Shown in pieces: positions 1 to 12,339 of a DNA stretch of 64,000 bases. Within the stretch, counting starts at the first letter, position 1. The number at the start of each line of letters is the position of its first letter. The DNA comes from Enoplolaimus lenunculus. Taxonomy: Eukaryota > Nematoda > Enoplea > Enoplida > Thoracostomopsidae. The position numbers and the translations under genes are program-made. The stretch covers positions 62,001-126,000 of the forward strand of contig JASANG010000938.1 in NCBI GenBank assembly GCA_030248215.1, written 5' to 3'. The notes under the pieces were generated by a model. The model was not told the origin of the DNA. It saw only the letters and a program-made list of their open reading frames with translations, and ran no database searches.

Positions 1-1036
1 ACCGAATAGACTGCAGAATTTTTTAACATGGCGTAGACGTTCTAAATGCGGATGACACATTTTACACGATGCCATAATTGTTTTAAACGCGAAAATGCTA
101 CTATTTGTGCTTTGTCACAATGAAATCTAAGTGTTTTGTGTTTCCTTTCAAAAAAATAGAATTTTGGGTCACCGGAGGGGATCGCTGTATAACCAGGTAG
201 CGGTGCTCCACACCGTTCGCTGTCCGATCCAAGAAAAATTTTTGTGATTGCTTATCGCTTTTTCAACTTTGACCGTGACTGACAAAAAGCCAGACCGAGA
301 CCAGCCAAATCCCGAGATATGTCGAGACCGCCCATCTATGATGACCGTGCAAACCCTGGAATATAAAAACCACGCCAGTGAGAAGCTAGACCTAATTTCA
401 AGCAGTCGTAATACGTTTCTTCAAACAGTCGAAATACGTTTCTTGGATCATGGATTGGAATAGACCCCTGGCTACACGCATGAATATTTCAGACAGATAT
501 TTCAACGTTAAATACTGTCTATATCCTCACCGGACTCAAGTGGAAGGAACAGTTTCAAGAGAAACCAGACTAAGTACAAACAACCTCTCTGAATATATAT
601 CGCCTTTTTAAAGATCTGATATTTCCTGGCCTTTTCCACAACACTGTATGTCTCCGGGCCAGCACTCTTTACTACCGGCCACGGGGCCGTGGCTCGGCAT
701 CGAGAAACCTCTATTCTGTATGATTACTGTTTCCTTCCGTCATTCTGCTCGCATTACGTTTCACTAACATGTGCTTCTGGTTATCATGGCATAGCCAAAA
801 CAATAATTTTGCGCAGTAACAAAGCTGAAATTCATCTTCATCGTACGGCAGCATGGTCATACCATTAAATTAATGTTTTGAGATGTAAAAGAACACATTG
901 TAGACCGCCTTAGCTGGCTGTTTTTTCTTACTCCTCCCTGCTCAGTTGAAGTATATAAAGTGTTTTATTTTCTTTCGGATAGTAAACGTCACTTTCATAC
1001 TTTAGTTTTATGCAATTTCTATTTATGCTTTGTTAG
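1..1036 (+). other. Upstream intron of headcase homologue
   Basis: No exon with a convincing protein match was found here, although the headcase N-terminus must lie further upstream. A segment near 290-330 (agaccgagaccagcc...) resembles a sequence at 19610-19690 and is probably dispersed repeat. An ORF at 248-463 crosses it and is not supported as coding. Confidence 0.5.
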
Positions 1037-1773
1037 GTTCAAATCACGGGTATACTAACGGGACAAGTGGCTATCATCAGCAGCAACACATGCAACAACA
1101 GGGTGTAATCCGCGGAAATTGTGGCGGATCTGGTGGTGGTTTGCATTCAGGTGGGAATCGACTACGTACGATGAGTTTAACGTCACCGCCGCCACCGGTA
1201 ACCAACACAACTCGTAGTCAACACGACAGTCCAACATGCAAGTCGGCAATATCCGGTGGCGCATATCCGATGGGTGCAGGAAGCGGTACATGTAACCAAC
1301 AGCATCAGCATTATGGCGTCTACACCAGTCTCAATATCAATACCGCTGTTGGTCAGCACGGCACAAACGGGGGCTTTCATGGCAACAGCAACAACAACAA
1401 CAACAACTCGACCTCGAGTTCTCATAATTATGCGACAGCTTCAGATTATGGTAGCGGAGGTGCTGGTAGTACAGGTGGATCAGCATCGATAACAACACCT
1501 TCGTCTGGAATGAGCAGCGGAGGCAGCGGATTCAGTTCTACTGGTAGCGGGTTTTGGCATGGGGCGAATTCGCATCCTCATAACAACAGCAACAACAATG
1601 CTAGCAGTACTAGCTTAACATGCGGAGTTTACCGAACGCCACCGTCGCGGTCGGGCTCGATATCTGGGCCAGCAGGCACAGGGCCAATGGGAGCTGGGCA
1701 TGCCGGTGTGAGCGCTGCGTCATCGATCAATAATTTGCTCAGCGCCAAATTTGATTCCATGGCTTTGTATCAG
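1037..1773 (+). CDS. hdc: Headcase low-complexity exon (Gly/Ser/Asn/Gln-rich)
   Basis: This 737-bp exon begins after ttgttag and ends CAG before gtgaat. It encodes a disordered linker with NNNNNN, Gly-Ser and His-Gln stretches built from AAC and CAG/CAA runs (about 1386-1410 and 1580-1605). It ends with a better-structured segment, INNLLSAKFDSMALYQ, which leads into the conserved C-terminal block. Reading-frame openness, phase and the downstream match all support it as coding; the linker itself is not expected to be conserved. Antisense ORFs over it are shadows. Confidence 0.85.
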
Positions 1774-4700
1774 GTGAATTTTGTTAATGCTGTTCAAGCT
1801 ATCCATCGCGTATGAACTAAGTTAAGTTTGTTTTGCGATCGGAGGGTACAGAAAAACCCGTATACGTTATAAACCATTATAATTTTACAAGAAGAAAGCT
1901 GAAGTTGGACTGTGTGTGTTGCCTTGCTGAAATAGTTTGCTAATAAACTTCCAGGCAGCTTGGCTTCAGCCTTCAGCTATAAAATTATATATCTAGAAAT
2001 GTAAAAGGTTGTGTTTCGCGATGCTAATTTGAGGTAATAAATTCACACTAGCACAAGAGACATCCATTCATGATCTTAGTTGTAATCATTTAATGTTGAA
2101 CTTTTTCTATGACTTTGGTGCAGTTTTAGATCGAAAGCCATGGTAGTATTTTCGGACGCCGAGATGGATTGGCGAAACTTGCTCAGTTTCTGCCTAAATG
2201 GAAAATCAATGGGTACCACATTAAAATGGAAGACGATTGTCCTCAGGTACGAGAAACAGAACATAATAGTGCTGCCGTAATTTTAATAATTTAACAGCTT
2301 TGATTCCACTACTTCAGTAGTCCGATAGTGCTCAGATTTTTCAGGTTGATGGCTGATAAAGCCGAGTAAATGCAAAATTGAGCGGGATTTATTGGTGCAT
2401 GTACTAGAGTTGACCCGAGGCCGGCGACAGCACGTTATGCACGTTACTCGACGGAGTCTAACCCGGGCCAGTTTTTCTGCACAATCCTTAATTGACTCGC
2501 ATGAAAAACAATCCTATCAAGCTCGGTTCTCGTTGGAAACATATAAAAATCACGAGAAATTACAGTACACGGTATTTTTTACTTTCCCACGGTTTGCTGT
2601 ACACACTGCACAGTATATATAGATTGTTTATTTTGGCACTGTTAGCCGCCAAGCCACCGAGCCACCATATACGTTATTACGTTTATCGTAGCTCATGGTG
2701 ATACTTTTCATTACGTGTTCTAACTTAATACCGGTTCCTGTAAAAATCCCTGCTTCGAGGGAACTATAGTATTTATTATTTACGTATGTCTTATTTGCAT
2801 TTCTTCTTCCAGGGAAATGACGACACACGGTGCTTTATTCTGACAACGTTGGGTGACAATAAAAAAACAACGATGCCGTGTGTTTTTTGTCGGAATCGGC
2901 TTCAAGTTTATGATCGATACCCCTTGCTGGATGGAACGTTCTTTTTGTCACCTGCAAATCATCGCGGAGCTGGTATTGAGGTATAATGGATGGTTAGCGT
3001 AGGATTACTAGAATTTCAGTTTATGTTAGTGTTTTCATTACATATTCAAATTTTGTATAACCACTGAGTTCATTCAGGCTAACTTTTTGAAAAAATCTAA
3101 TTGTATAAACTCTGTTGAAACACTGCACTATTTTAAGTTAATAAGATGTTTCTCAAGCTTAATCAACACACGTGTAAGGGAAATATGTTAGTTTTCTATT
3201 GTTTTAGGTTCGATGGGAAGGTGAACAACGTTTTCTGTTGGCGGTTTGCATGTACTGCCTTGCTCGTTCTGGTGATCTCGTATGCAAGCGTTGTGGAAAG
3301 AATGGATGGTTTGCCGGCGATTCATTGCAGGTAAAGTTATTAGTGCCGCGGTTGCTTGCTAAAGTGGAACAAACTAACTTACGTCGTTTTCGAAAACAGT
3401 AAATGCTCCACTTTTATTGTAACTGTCGTATTATTTTTAAAATTGTGCAGGGATAAATTGCTTCATAGCCTAAAACCTCACTTAATTCTGCTATTACCGG
3501 TCGCGGTTTTTTAAGCGAGATCACCAATCTGGATTTTGGCGATTTTGTGGCAAATAATTTATAGTCATTTAAATATTAGAAACTTTCTCTTTGAAAAATT
3601 TTGCAGGAACAGGAATTTTGACGGTTTTGTGGTAAATACTCGTAATCATTTAAAGAATAGAAGATTGTCTTTGAAAAATTGTTATTTCTCAATGGGTATT
3701 TTAGAGACGGCCTGGAGGCCGTCTCTTTTAAAAGCACTTTGTTCTCGGGGTGCCTACTTATTTCAAAATTTTTAGCATTTTTGGAGCATTTTATGTCAGG
3801 GCAGCTCGTAATTGTTCCAGTTTTAGGATAGCTATTAGAAATTTAAAATATTTTCTGCTTGTCTCAGCAAAAAATTGGAACTTATATTTCGTCTCCAGAG
3901 AAGATTCCCCCCCGTTTTTAACGGATTTTTTCCTCACAATGATGTAGGTTTACAGCTCTGTAGCGCAGTTGATTGGCAGCGTGACTGGCAACAAGATGCT
4001 CTGGGCTCGATACCCGCTTCGAAATTCTGGAAGTTTTGCTCAGAAATTTTCGTTGGATATAAAAATTTTCATATTTGAGTAATTTTTAAGATTATGCGAG
4101 AAACCGCTATTTCATTTAGTCCTCCACAAAACGTTGCGCCTCTGATCACAATGGGCCACATTTGGTGTTTAGCATGGAATAACTTTGCTTGGAACCAATT
4201 TGTTGCTATACTTATTCAGCGTGTGATGCATAGGCTTTGTGATTGCTGTCAGATTTTAGCTTTGGTTCAGGTTTGATTCATACCTACTTTTCGTGAATGA
4301 TTTAATAAATAGACTTGTTTGTTTGGTTGTGTCAATTAAACTTGAATCAAGCACGGGATATACAACCCCATTTCTCGGACCCTCTCAGGGGCTGCTTGTT
4401 GAAATTAGTTCAATTTTGTTAATAATAATAATAACCTGTTAGATTAAAAATCTGATGCGTTTTCGCAAAGCTACTTTTGGAAATTTTGTTCCAGTATAAG
4501 TTATTACCTGATGCAACCCTTTAAGACCACTCATCTCTCATGAATTTTTCCCCGTTTCCTATTTTTACGCATGGTCAGTTATATATTTGTTCATTGTAGT
4601 TGGGAACGATGTACAGCTACGACGTTTTGTCGGCGTTTCGCTGCGCGTGTGAACCGGTTTGCGCGCGATGTTGTGCGATTCCAGGTGGAGGCTATTCGGC

Positions 4701-4896
4701 TCCAATATCACCTGGTGGCAGTTTTGGCTTTTTTGTCGCTGAAGGTTGCGCTGGGCCCGATGCCGGATCATTGTCATGCTTGCAGTGTGGCGGATCGGAA
4801 CGCGTCTTTGTTAAACCGTTTGATCATTTGAATTTTCCGCCTGCTACAGCAGTAACAGCGTCGTCACATGCCGCAGCTGTTGGTGTTGCACATTGA
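1037..4896 (+). CDS. hdc: Headcase/HECA homologue, C-terminal part (5 exons, 5' end outside window)
   Basis: Exons 1037-1773, 2130-2246, 2813-2980, 3208-3330 and 4600-4896 (TGA at 4894). All have AG/GT borders; the first starts with two bases of a split codon and all later junctions are phase 0. The first exon is a Gly/Ser/Asn/Gln-rich linker of about 245 aa. The second encodes GRRDGL...NGYHIKMEDD, the third starts GNDDTRCFILTTLG and continues VYDRYPLLDGTFFLSP, the fourth has CxxC pairs, and the fifth starts LGTMYSYDV and ends near VFVKPF. These match the conserved C-terminal block of Drosophila headcase and vertebrate HECA as I remember them. Headcase is a cytoplasmic regulator of imaginal-cell proliferation and tracheal branching in flies. 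The N-terminal HECA domain must lie upstream of the window. CxxC spacing suggests metal binding (inference). The middle of the last exon (Gly/Ser/Pro-rich) looks divergent. AATAAA occurs at 5164 and 5316. Confidence 0.9.
2813..3330 (+). CDS. hdc: Headcase conserved Cys-rich exons (GNDDTRCF block)
   Basis: Exons 2813-2980 and 3208-3330 encode the most conserved part of the protein: GNDDTRCFIL, CVFC, DRYPLLDGTFFLSP, VCMYC and VCKRC. This block made the family recognisable. Both exons are phase 0 at both ends and are separated by a 227-bp intron. Four Cys pairs lie in a short span, suggesting paired metal sites (inference). Confidence 0.9.
3331..4599 (+). repeat. Headcase last intron: internal duplication, hairpin and tRNA-like segment
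   Basis: Within this 1.27-kb intron, about 3531-3605 and 3612-3690 are diverged direct copies of one ~78-bp unit. A perfect 10-bp stem with a 4-bp loop lies at 3703-3726 (agagacggcc/ggccgtctct). At about 3957-4022 is a segment with a box A-like part (tagcgcagttgattggcagc) and a box B-like part (ggctcgatacccgc), probably a tRNA-derived SINE head. No coding exon is evident. Confidence 0.55.
3957..4022 (+). repeat. tRNA-like SINE head (degenerate)
   Basis: Box A-like TAGCGCAGTTGATTGGCAGC is followed about 35 bases later by box B-like GGCTCGATACCCGC. The acceptor-stem ends do not pair convincingly, so this is more likely a SINE fragment than a functional tRNA gene. Confidence 0.45.
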
Positions 4897-7655
4897 TTTA
4901 AATTTCAAGCGGGTACAAAAGATAGTGTTTTTAGGTATTCACAAGGAGTTCAAAAAATAAGTTATGCATTCGGAGGTACTCCTTCTCACTTTTTAAGTTT
5001 TCAAAGTGATTAGACCGTTTTTCAAGTTTAGTTTCCCACGACAGAATATTGTGCCGCAGGGTACACATTTAGTAGATCAAATACGTATTGTAAAGGTAAA
5101 ATTAATTTTGGAAGCAAGCGTCATACGAAATATGTTCTACCTACATAGTATGTGACTCAAACCAATAAATGTGACAAATATATTGTTAAATCTAACACAA
5201 AACGGAAATATAATTTAGGCTAAGTGATTAAAGGCGGTGTACAATAAGAATTTGTAAAATTGTCTTGGCTGTACTAATGGTCATCTAAGGCAACTCGTTT
5301 AGTTTAAAAAGTCTTAATAAACAGTAGGTATACCATTCAATAGCAATAGTAACACAACGTTAACTTTTTACCGGTAGGTCATTTGTTGAAATACATGATA
5401 TCAATTTTATTTCTTTGTTACGTATAAAATGATTTTTGATTATTTGTTTAACGTGAGTGGTTAACGTAGCCTATTAATATGGTGATCTATACCTTATGTT
5501 TTTGTTACTTATATAATCGTTTTGATAATGATTAAGTCATCGTTTGTTACGGTTGAAGAATACGTGTAATTATATTGTTCCGGTGTAAACTGTTTTTCTT
5601 CAAATGTGTGTAAATAATAACCAAGTTGTCCTTATTCATCGAACGAGTACTTATCATTTCCATGCCTCGCGTCTCTGATTTGTTGCAATGTTTATCTGAT
5701 GTCTGTGTTTTTATTTTTAGCGCTAGATGCTTCATGTATTACAAAAATTGTTGCGCGCCACGGTTGACAAATTTGCACTGCTGCAATTACAGTTAGGTTA
5801 CTTGTTTGTCCAGTGCTTATTTTTTTATCACTAAGCAATGCTAGAGGTTATTCAACTTGTAGAAGAGAATGAGTTTGCTGTGTTCTACGTCTGCAAAAAA
5901 AGTTCTGTTTACGGACACAAATTTTTGACTAACGCACGTGAAAAAATTCCGGAACCGGAATTCCGGTTGCACCCTAATAGATATATATTCAGAGTGCTAA
6001 GGTTTACTGAAAACAGTTGGCATCTTTGTGGGTGTTGGTAGCACACCATACCTGTGAATCAACGTTATGGACGTTGCTGTACTAACTCAGCGTCCTTTAA
6101 AATATAACTAACCTTTGCTCACTGTTGCCAAGAAATTTTTATTGTGTCGCTGTACACTTTTCTTTCGCAGTCTATCAGATATAAGTTGTAAAGATTAAAG
6201 ATTCTCAGCCTCAGAGCTGCAGTGATGAATAGCTAGTGAGCGGACATTTGGTTTAAGTACTATTAACTTTTTGAAATTTTTGTGAAGATGCACTTAGTTA
6301 TCGTTTCGAGCCTTTATATATAGCATATAGTTTGTCAATACATTTAGTAGCTAATAGATTTATTTTATCGTATTCCTAGTTGTTTTCGATAGTGTTAGAT
6401 CTAATGATGTGCCGATACGTTCGTACTTAAATGTTGCCTATACCGATGTTGGTTCCAATTTTAATACATGATGTGTAAAGAACCATTAGGACTACTTACT
6501 ATATTTTATATCATTTTAAAGGCGAGAGCCGACAGCTTAGCAACCATAAACAGTTATAAAATTTCATGAGAGTGGTTTATTCCAATCAATTTTATCCGAC
6601 AAAGGCAACAGATGTCGCAGTTGCCTGATCAGACAACTGGTACGTATGATGCGCATGAAAAAATCGCAGATTTTTTGCAGTGCCGATGCATGGTACACAT
6701 GAAAACCGCCAATGCTACTGATCCCGATTAGTCGGCACATCCCTAGCTAGATCTATGTTGTTGTATTTTTGTTATTTTCATTACATTTGTTAATTACGTA
6801 CTGTTAATATAGATTGGTGTTTCGGTGTTATTTTTTAAACTGCTTGTATTTGGTATTGTTTACATTAAGAAGGTAGCAGAGTTTTCGACAGAACAGTGCC
6901 ACAACTGCGCCTTATATTTTGTACCTATTGTGATTGTAAAATTTACTAGGATGACTTTACATTGTACGTCTATACGTACTATATAGTTGATTAAATTATA
7001 TGCCTCAAAGTCAAATTGTGGATTTTAAAAATGGTCCCAGGATGTTTGTTCGGGAGAGGCGGATCCGCTCCTTGCAATTGCTCTTGCTTCCAACGTCGTC
7101 TGTTAATCGCTTTTGGTTTATAATTTACATATATAATGTTATCGTTTGCTTTTTGTGTCAAATTTTACTGCTTATATATACACATGCGTTTAGGTGTTGT
7201 TTGTGATTTTTCGCTTTCCGGTGTATCTTACTGTGTATATTAACAAAAGACAAAATATAAGTTTCTAGCTGCAGATAAGATTAAAAAAACATTTTACGTT
7301 ACTGCATAGCTAATATTTTAATTAGCTCGCAGCTGTCTAATATACATATATAGCGATTTCAATTATTCAAAATTCTGGCGCTGCCCTAATTGAAATTATT
7401 AGAATAAATATGTACCTACGGTAATTAGAGGAACCTAAGTAATTTGCAGGGCGAACAATATTCAAGCGTCATATTGAAATTTTTCGTGTACATAACCCCA
7501 TCATTCATGTTTTAAAACCAGTATTTAAAGAATAATTAATGAAACAACTGTTAATTAACATCAGAAAAAATTTGAGACGGTGACTTATTTGTTTTTTCTA
7601 GAGCCACAGGCCGACATGGGGCTCATAATGGGTCTTGATGGGTAATGGGTCACAT
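4897..7655. other. 3' UTR and AT-rich intergenic region after headcase homologue
   Basis: The 3' UTR probably ends after AATAAA at 5164-5169 or 5316-5321. The remaining ~2.3 kb is AT-rich with only short ORFs that lack splice-site or codon support. No tandem array or TIR element was identified here. Confidence 0.5.
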
Positions 7656-8006
7656 CAGGGTGGCACCGAATATACGGTTTGACCGAATCCGAATCCATTG
7701 CTAATTTGCCGAATCCGAATCTTGCATGTTGCAAATTTCAGTTATATCTAAAATTTGTTTCACAATATCAATCGCAATGCCGTCGCAATACTTTTAAACG
7801 TAAATATATTTCGTGCCCGACCTCAGTTTTGAGGTTTGTGACCTGAAGCAAAACTGTTTTATCAATACAAGAAGACATTTAAAATTTTTATTGTTTAAAA
7901 CTGAAAAAAACATATTTTCGAACACTGTTGGATTCGGCTTTTTCACAACCGAATTTGAGCCACAAATTTTTGTCGAATCCGAATTCGAACCTTTGTTGCC
8001 ACCCTG
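7656..8006. mobile_element. hAT-like MITE (CAGGGTGGCA family), 351 bp
   Basis: The element starts CAGGGTGGCACCGAA and ends GTTGCCACCCTG, giving terminal inverted repeats. It is flanked by 8-bp near-identical direct repeats, ggtcacat (7648-7655) and ggtcacac (8007-8014), the target-site length of hAT transposases. The interior is AT-rich with no transposase ORF, so it is non-autonomous. Internal gaatccgaat motifs recur in a degraded relative near 9070-9535. Confidence 0.85.
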
Positions 8007-9069
8007 GGTCACACAGTGATCCATTTCCACCTCTGTATCAGCCAGTTCGATTGTTGAGGGACACGCATGATCGTTGCAAAGTGTGTACGGCTATACTAAT
8101 GTTTTAATTCAGCTGCGGGTATGTAAATACGTATATCATCTATTGGTTATCCGTTTATATAACTTGCCTTTATTTGTACTGGCATGTTTTTGTATGTGTT
8201 TTACATTAAATGTTTACCTGGGCGAACAGAAATTTTGCTCAGAGTTTACGAACAAATTAACGCCATAGATTTCAAGACTCATGGAGTTAACTAAAGACAA
8301 CATTACATCTAAAATCTGGCGTCTATAAATTATGTGTTGGCCCCGTTGAAATTCTAAAGTGAATCAATATTTACAAACCGAGTGTGAATCAGGGGTTTTC
8401 AGTCACTTCATTTTGCTGCATCAGTCTTAAGTATTTTCGTTAACCTTTATTAAGTGGTAGTGTCCGGAACAAGTGCTGCCCATATTCGTACTGTAAAATA
8501 GTGATATACCGCTTCCCTCATGTTTCCTTTGTATTGGTTTAATACCACTTTTGAGTTGATCTATGGTTTCATTGAGTGTATACATGAGATAAAAATTGAG
8601 ACCGACAGTGCTACACAAACCTGTTTTCGTTATCTCTGATGTTACGAGAGCTTTAGATTCTCGAGTAATACAAACCACTGAAGCTTGCGAATTGTTTACG
8701 AAATAATGTATAGGTTTCGTTGGAATTTAGAAATTTATAATAAGCTATTGCTGTTGGTGGATCAATTGTGTTATAGGCACTGATGATGATGCTGGGCGTT
8801 TGTTGTTGCATGCCAGTTTACGGGTAGATCCTGACGTGTACGTATGCTAGTTGTGTTTTTGGGTATTCGTATTGATATGAGGAGATATTACGTAATGCTC
8901 CATAGTTTTTGTTTTCAGCCATCTAACTAGCGCCAGCCGTTTACTGATTACATCGAAGACGAATAGGACAATTTTGAGAAAATTCACAAAAGTTTATATT
9001 TTTGCATACATTTGATTCCGGTGACACTGAATGTGTTCAAATGAACTAGAAGAATTATTATAGTTTGTA

Positions 9070-9535
9070 TACACGTTGGCATTGAATTCACGGTTGGCCT
9101 GTTTCCGAATCTATTGCCACAAATGCCAACTGCGAATCCGAAGCTTGCATTTTGCAAATTTCAGATATATCTTTAATTTGTTTCAAAACACCAAACTAGA
9201 ACATTGCTGCTCGACTTAATAATATTTATTATTTCAGCACATCTACATGTTTCGCAACCGGCATTTATTGAATGCTGTCTGTTTCACTTGTTGGCGTATA
9301 TATCAATGCGCCTGGTCAGAAAAAGTGTTTTCTCTCTTGCATTTGTGTTTAAAAAATTAAACTGAAATGAACCGGTCTCATTAAATAATAATCTTTTATG
9401 GTAGTTAGGTTTTAAGTCTTCGACCATTTAAGGATATAATGTTGTATCCTATATGTTCTTTAAACATAGTTATTTGTGATCTGAAAGAAAATTTTTTGAT
9501 TTGTGTAACAAATTGAATTCGGCTTTTTCACAACT
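9070..9535. repeat. Degraded relative of the CAGGGTGGCA MITE
   Basis: Shares gccgaatccgaatc-like, ttgcaaatttcagatatatct and ttcggctttttcacaac segments, in the same order, with the element at 7656-8006. Clear TIRs are not visible and extra sequence is inserted, so this is an old, disrupted copy. Confidence 0.5.
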
Positions 9536-9663
9536 CTTTATAGTCCCATTAGAAAATGAAAGGGGGGAGCAAAGGAGTAACATGGGTCGGTTATATGTGA
9601 ATAATTATTCGACAACACACTTGTCGATATATACACTTTGTGGTAGTGTATATTCTTTGACTT

Positions 9664-9735
9664 ACTGTAGTGACCCAAATAAGATGGGTTTCCCATTTTT
9701 TAGCCCTAATCAATAGGAGACTGTCCCCAAGTAGA
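9664..9735. mobile_element. Fragment of TA-flanked MITE (CTGTAGTGACCCGAATAAG family)
   Basis: Begins TACTGTAGTGACCCAAATAAG and continues with the cccatttt...caataggag segment typical of the element's other end in full copies at 23152, 30387 and 47792. Sequence after about 9735 diverges, so only one terminus is present. Confidence 0.6.
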
Positions 9736-10172
9736 GTCAGTCATTCGATAGAACAGAGGGATGTAGAGAATAGGGTCGGAACAGTAGCATAAACATATTT
9801 CTAAGCCTAAGCAAAAAAATGAGTCTGAAAACAGACATGGTGACCAGCATCAATGGTTCGGAGCAAGTCGGTTCTGTTCAAACGAAAGAATATAAAAAGA
9901 AACGTGTTGGGTTCAACGCCCAATGCATAAGTTCCTGAGCCTAAACTTAAGCCTTAAACGTAAAAATGAGCTTAGTACCTTCTAGAGTAAAAATAAATAG
10001 TTCATCCGCATATTCGGGTAACTACAGTGTACACCTAACCCTGAACCAGTATATATTGTTGAGCTGGATAATAATTTACTATATGTCGCATATTTTAGAA
10101 TGCGTTAATAAATCGCCTGCCTGTCATAATGTATAGAGCAGCTGTTTTGTGATGTGCGGCTACTTCAGGTAC

Positions 10173-10425
10173 ACTCATAATAATATTTCTGACATTTAAG
10201 AAAAAAAATTCTTACATTTAAGAAATATAATTAGCAAGGTGCACTTGAAAAGTATTCTATTATAACAGAAAAGATTTCAGAAAAGTTTTGAAAAAAAAGT
10301 TTGAAAATAAACGTTTCCCAGTTATTTTTCGAAAAATTGTCTTAAATATCAGAAAAACTTTTCAGATTTGCCACAGAGAATACTTTTCTGCACAAATTCA
10401 GCAATACTTTTTGTGTGCAGCTGAA
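10173..10425. mobile_element. ~250-bp MITE (CACTCAAAATAATATTTCTG family)
   Basis: The left end cactcataataatatttctga and right end with aatactttttgtgtg form imperfect inverted termini. Copies with the same interior (attagcaaggtgcacttgaaa; cagatttgccacagaaa) occur at 25249-25492, 43690-43936 and 44313-44555. There is no coding capacity; the short recurring antisense ORF across copies is a consequence of copy identity. Confidence 0.75.
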
Positions 10426-10682
10426 GCATTCCTATTTTTGGCCCATAGATCAGTGGGGACGGTTTTTCAGCTGTAAGAGTAATATTTTTGCTAGGTTTAG
10501 GGTATTCTGTACTGTTTACGGCGTTTTTATACATATTGGCTAGTTTTTAAAATTTTGGGTTAATTTCGTTACTAACGAAACATAGTGATTAATACGTGAT
10601 TTACAAATTAATTTTGGATGGTATGTACTTCAGTAACCGGAACAGCGCATATGATTTTTACCGACGAACGCACATGACAATT

Positions 10683-11790
10683 TTGAGTCCCATTCAATAG
10701 GAGTATGAATCTCTAAGAGGCCTTTTAAAAAAGCGGTAGAGTCCCTAAACTAATTCCTGAGTGCATAAATGTCAACATCTCTGTGCATATATGACAAGTA
10801 CCAAATGAAACTATAAGTTCGAATCGTTAAATCATACTAAGTTTTGGAAGTGTATACATTCCTAATGCGGGGTTCACGTTATAACCGGGGCAGCTTGGGA
10901 CCCGTTTTGTCGTTATTGGCGTATTGGTTAACATTTTGTCTGCTAATGGACTCCGTATCATATTCAAAAAGCCGTATTTGTCTGCTATCATCATGTGTAG
11001 GTCACCTTTTGTCCTTCAATATTGTATGATATTCGCCGTATTGTCAGCGAAAATCATATGATATACTTTAAATGTCTGCATACTTCAGGTAACATAAGTA
11101 CCCAAGTTGTCCTGTTGAATAGCATGTGATACTAGAATTTGAAATTTGACTTTTTGAATTATGACACTTTTTCTAAGCGGTTTTGTGCCGGAATTGAATT
11201 TGTAGACGTGTATTTGGTATTTGAAGCACAGCTGTGCCCCTGCCGCCCGACTTTCCATTAATTTATTAGCACCCGAAAATTACACTGTCCCGCTGAATAT
11301 GATATGATACTCGTTGAAATTTTGGAATATTATAAGTTATTCGTATTAATGTCTCTTAGTATCACGTGACATGCCGACTCTTTTACACATTGAACTTCTG
11401 AGGGCGGTGACTTGTAAGTATATAAATGTAATATGGCATTCGAGTTTTGTCTGTTCGCCCGATACGAGTACTCGAATTTTAACGTTGACGACGAATCAAC
11501 ATGGGACAAACCGCGTCCCGCCTGTCCCGGTTATAACGTGAATCCCGCATGTCCCGGTTATAACGTGAATCTCGCATAAGTATAACCTTGCATTATCGCG
11601 CAAGCTTTTGATACAAGACAAACCTTAAAATCAACGTATAATTGCAGCATCAGATATTTATATAGTAACGAATGGTGGCGGAGCGTGGGACAAAAATAAA
11701 CAACAGTCCGCCACCGAATAACAGGGGGCACCTTCTGGAGAGGCCAAAGAAATATCAGTCCCCCCTTATAGATACATTGACGTAGCAAAA
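10683..11790 (-). mobile_element. TA-flanked MITE split by a later insertion
   Basis: 10683-10865 and 11577-11790 are the two parts of one reverse-oriented copy of the CTGTAGTGACCC family. The left part ends ...tacattcctaa and the right part resumes taagtataaccttgcattatcgc, exactly where intact copies read continuously. The outer termini are degraded. Confidence 0.75.
10866..11576. mobile_element. 711-bp TIR element nested in another MITE (TAA target site)
   Basis: Termini are tgcggggttcacgttataac and, on the opposite strand, tgcgagattcacgttataac, with flanking taa (10863-10865 and 11577-11579). A 3-bp TWA-type target site is characteristic of PIF/Harbinger elements. The right terminus is duplicated: a second inverted-repeat copy lies at about 11527-11551. 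No DDE transposase ORF is visible, so it is a non-autonomous copy younger than its host MITE. Confidence 0.75.
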
Positions 11791-11858
11791 AATGTTTTTT
11801 CATCAATTTTCACAAACCACGAATCTCCAGAGTACCGATTGTTTATTATCGCAATATT

Positions 11859-12126
11859 AACCCTTTTACTCATAGAGTATACTATGAGCAACTAAATATA
11901 ATAATATAAGAGCAATACATACACTGCGAGCAGTGTTTAACATTTATAACATATGTGCGCAGTGCAAATATCCACAAGACGGCGTGAGAGCCTACTCGGG
12001 TTCTAGCGTCAAGCTCCTGTAGCTCAGTGGTCATCGTAAACGCCTCCCACCCGTGAGATTTGGGATAGCATGTTACCTTGAAATTACATCTCGTATGAAA
12101 TTGAAAATATTCATGGGAGAAAGGGC
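11859..12126 (+). repeat. tRNA-derived SINE-like element
   Basis: Contains a box A-like stretch, gctcctgtagctcagtggtc, followed by aaacgcctcccacc and a degraded box B, then a shared tail ending aaaatattcatgggagaaaggg. The same unit lies inverted at 31182-31452, where box B is intact (gggttcgaatctcac on the minus strand). Both copies include the same ~120-bp head (ctcatagagtatactatgagc...) upstream of the tRNA-like part. Confidence 0.7.
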
Positions 12127-12339
12127 TCAAAAGCCTAAGCCTATCCTTAGCAAGAAGATGTAATCTAGAATGTAAACCTACTTTTACAGACCCATCAGAA
12201 ACCTGGACGCCCAAAAATAACATGGGCCAATAGTCGAATTTGAAAGGTATTTCGGGTTGAGCTCAGGCTCCTCCTAACCTAAGTTTAAGTTTTGGCCTTG
12301 GACGTACCTCCGGTTGTAAAATTTGGGTATTGGGTTGAG

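Noticed and set aside
248-463. 71-aa ORF as an upstream headcase exon
   Set aside because: It overlaps a dispersed repeat also found near 19610-19690 and has no match to headcase.
11990-12080. Functional tRNA gene
   Set aside because: Box A is present but box B is degraded, ends do not pair, and the sequence belongs to a repeated SINE-like unit.
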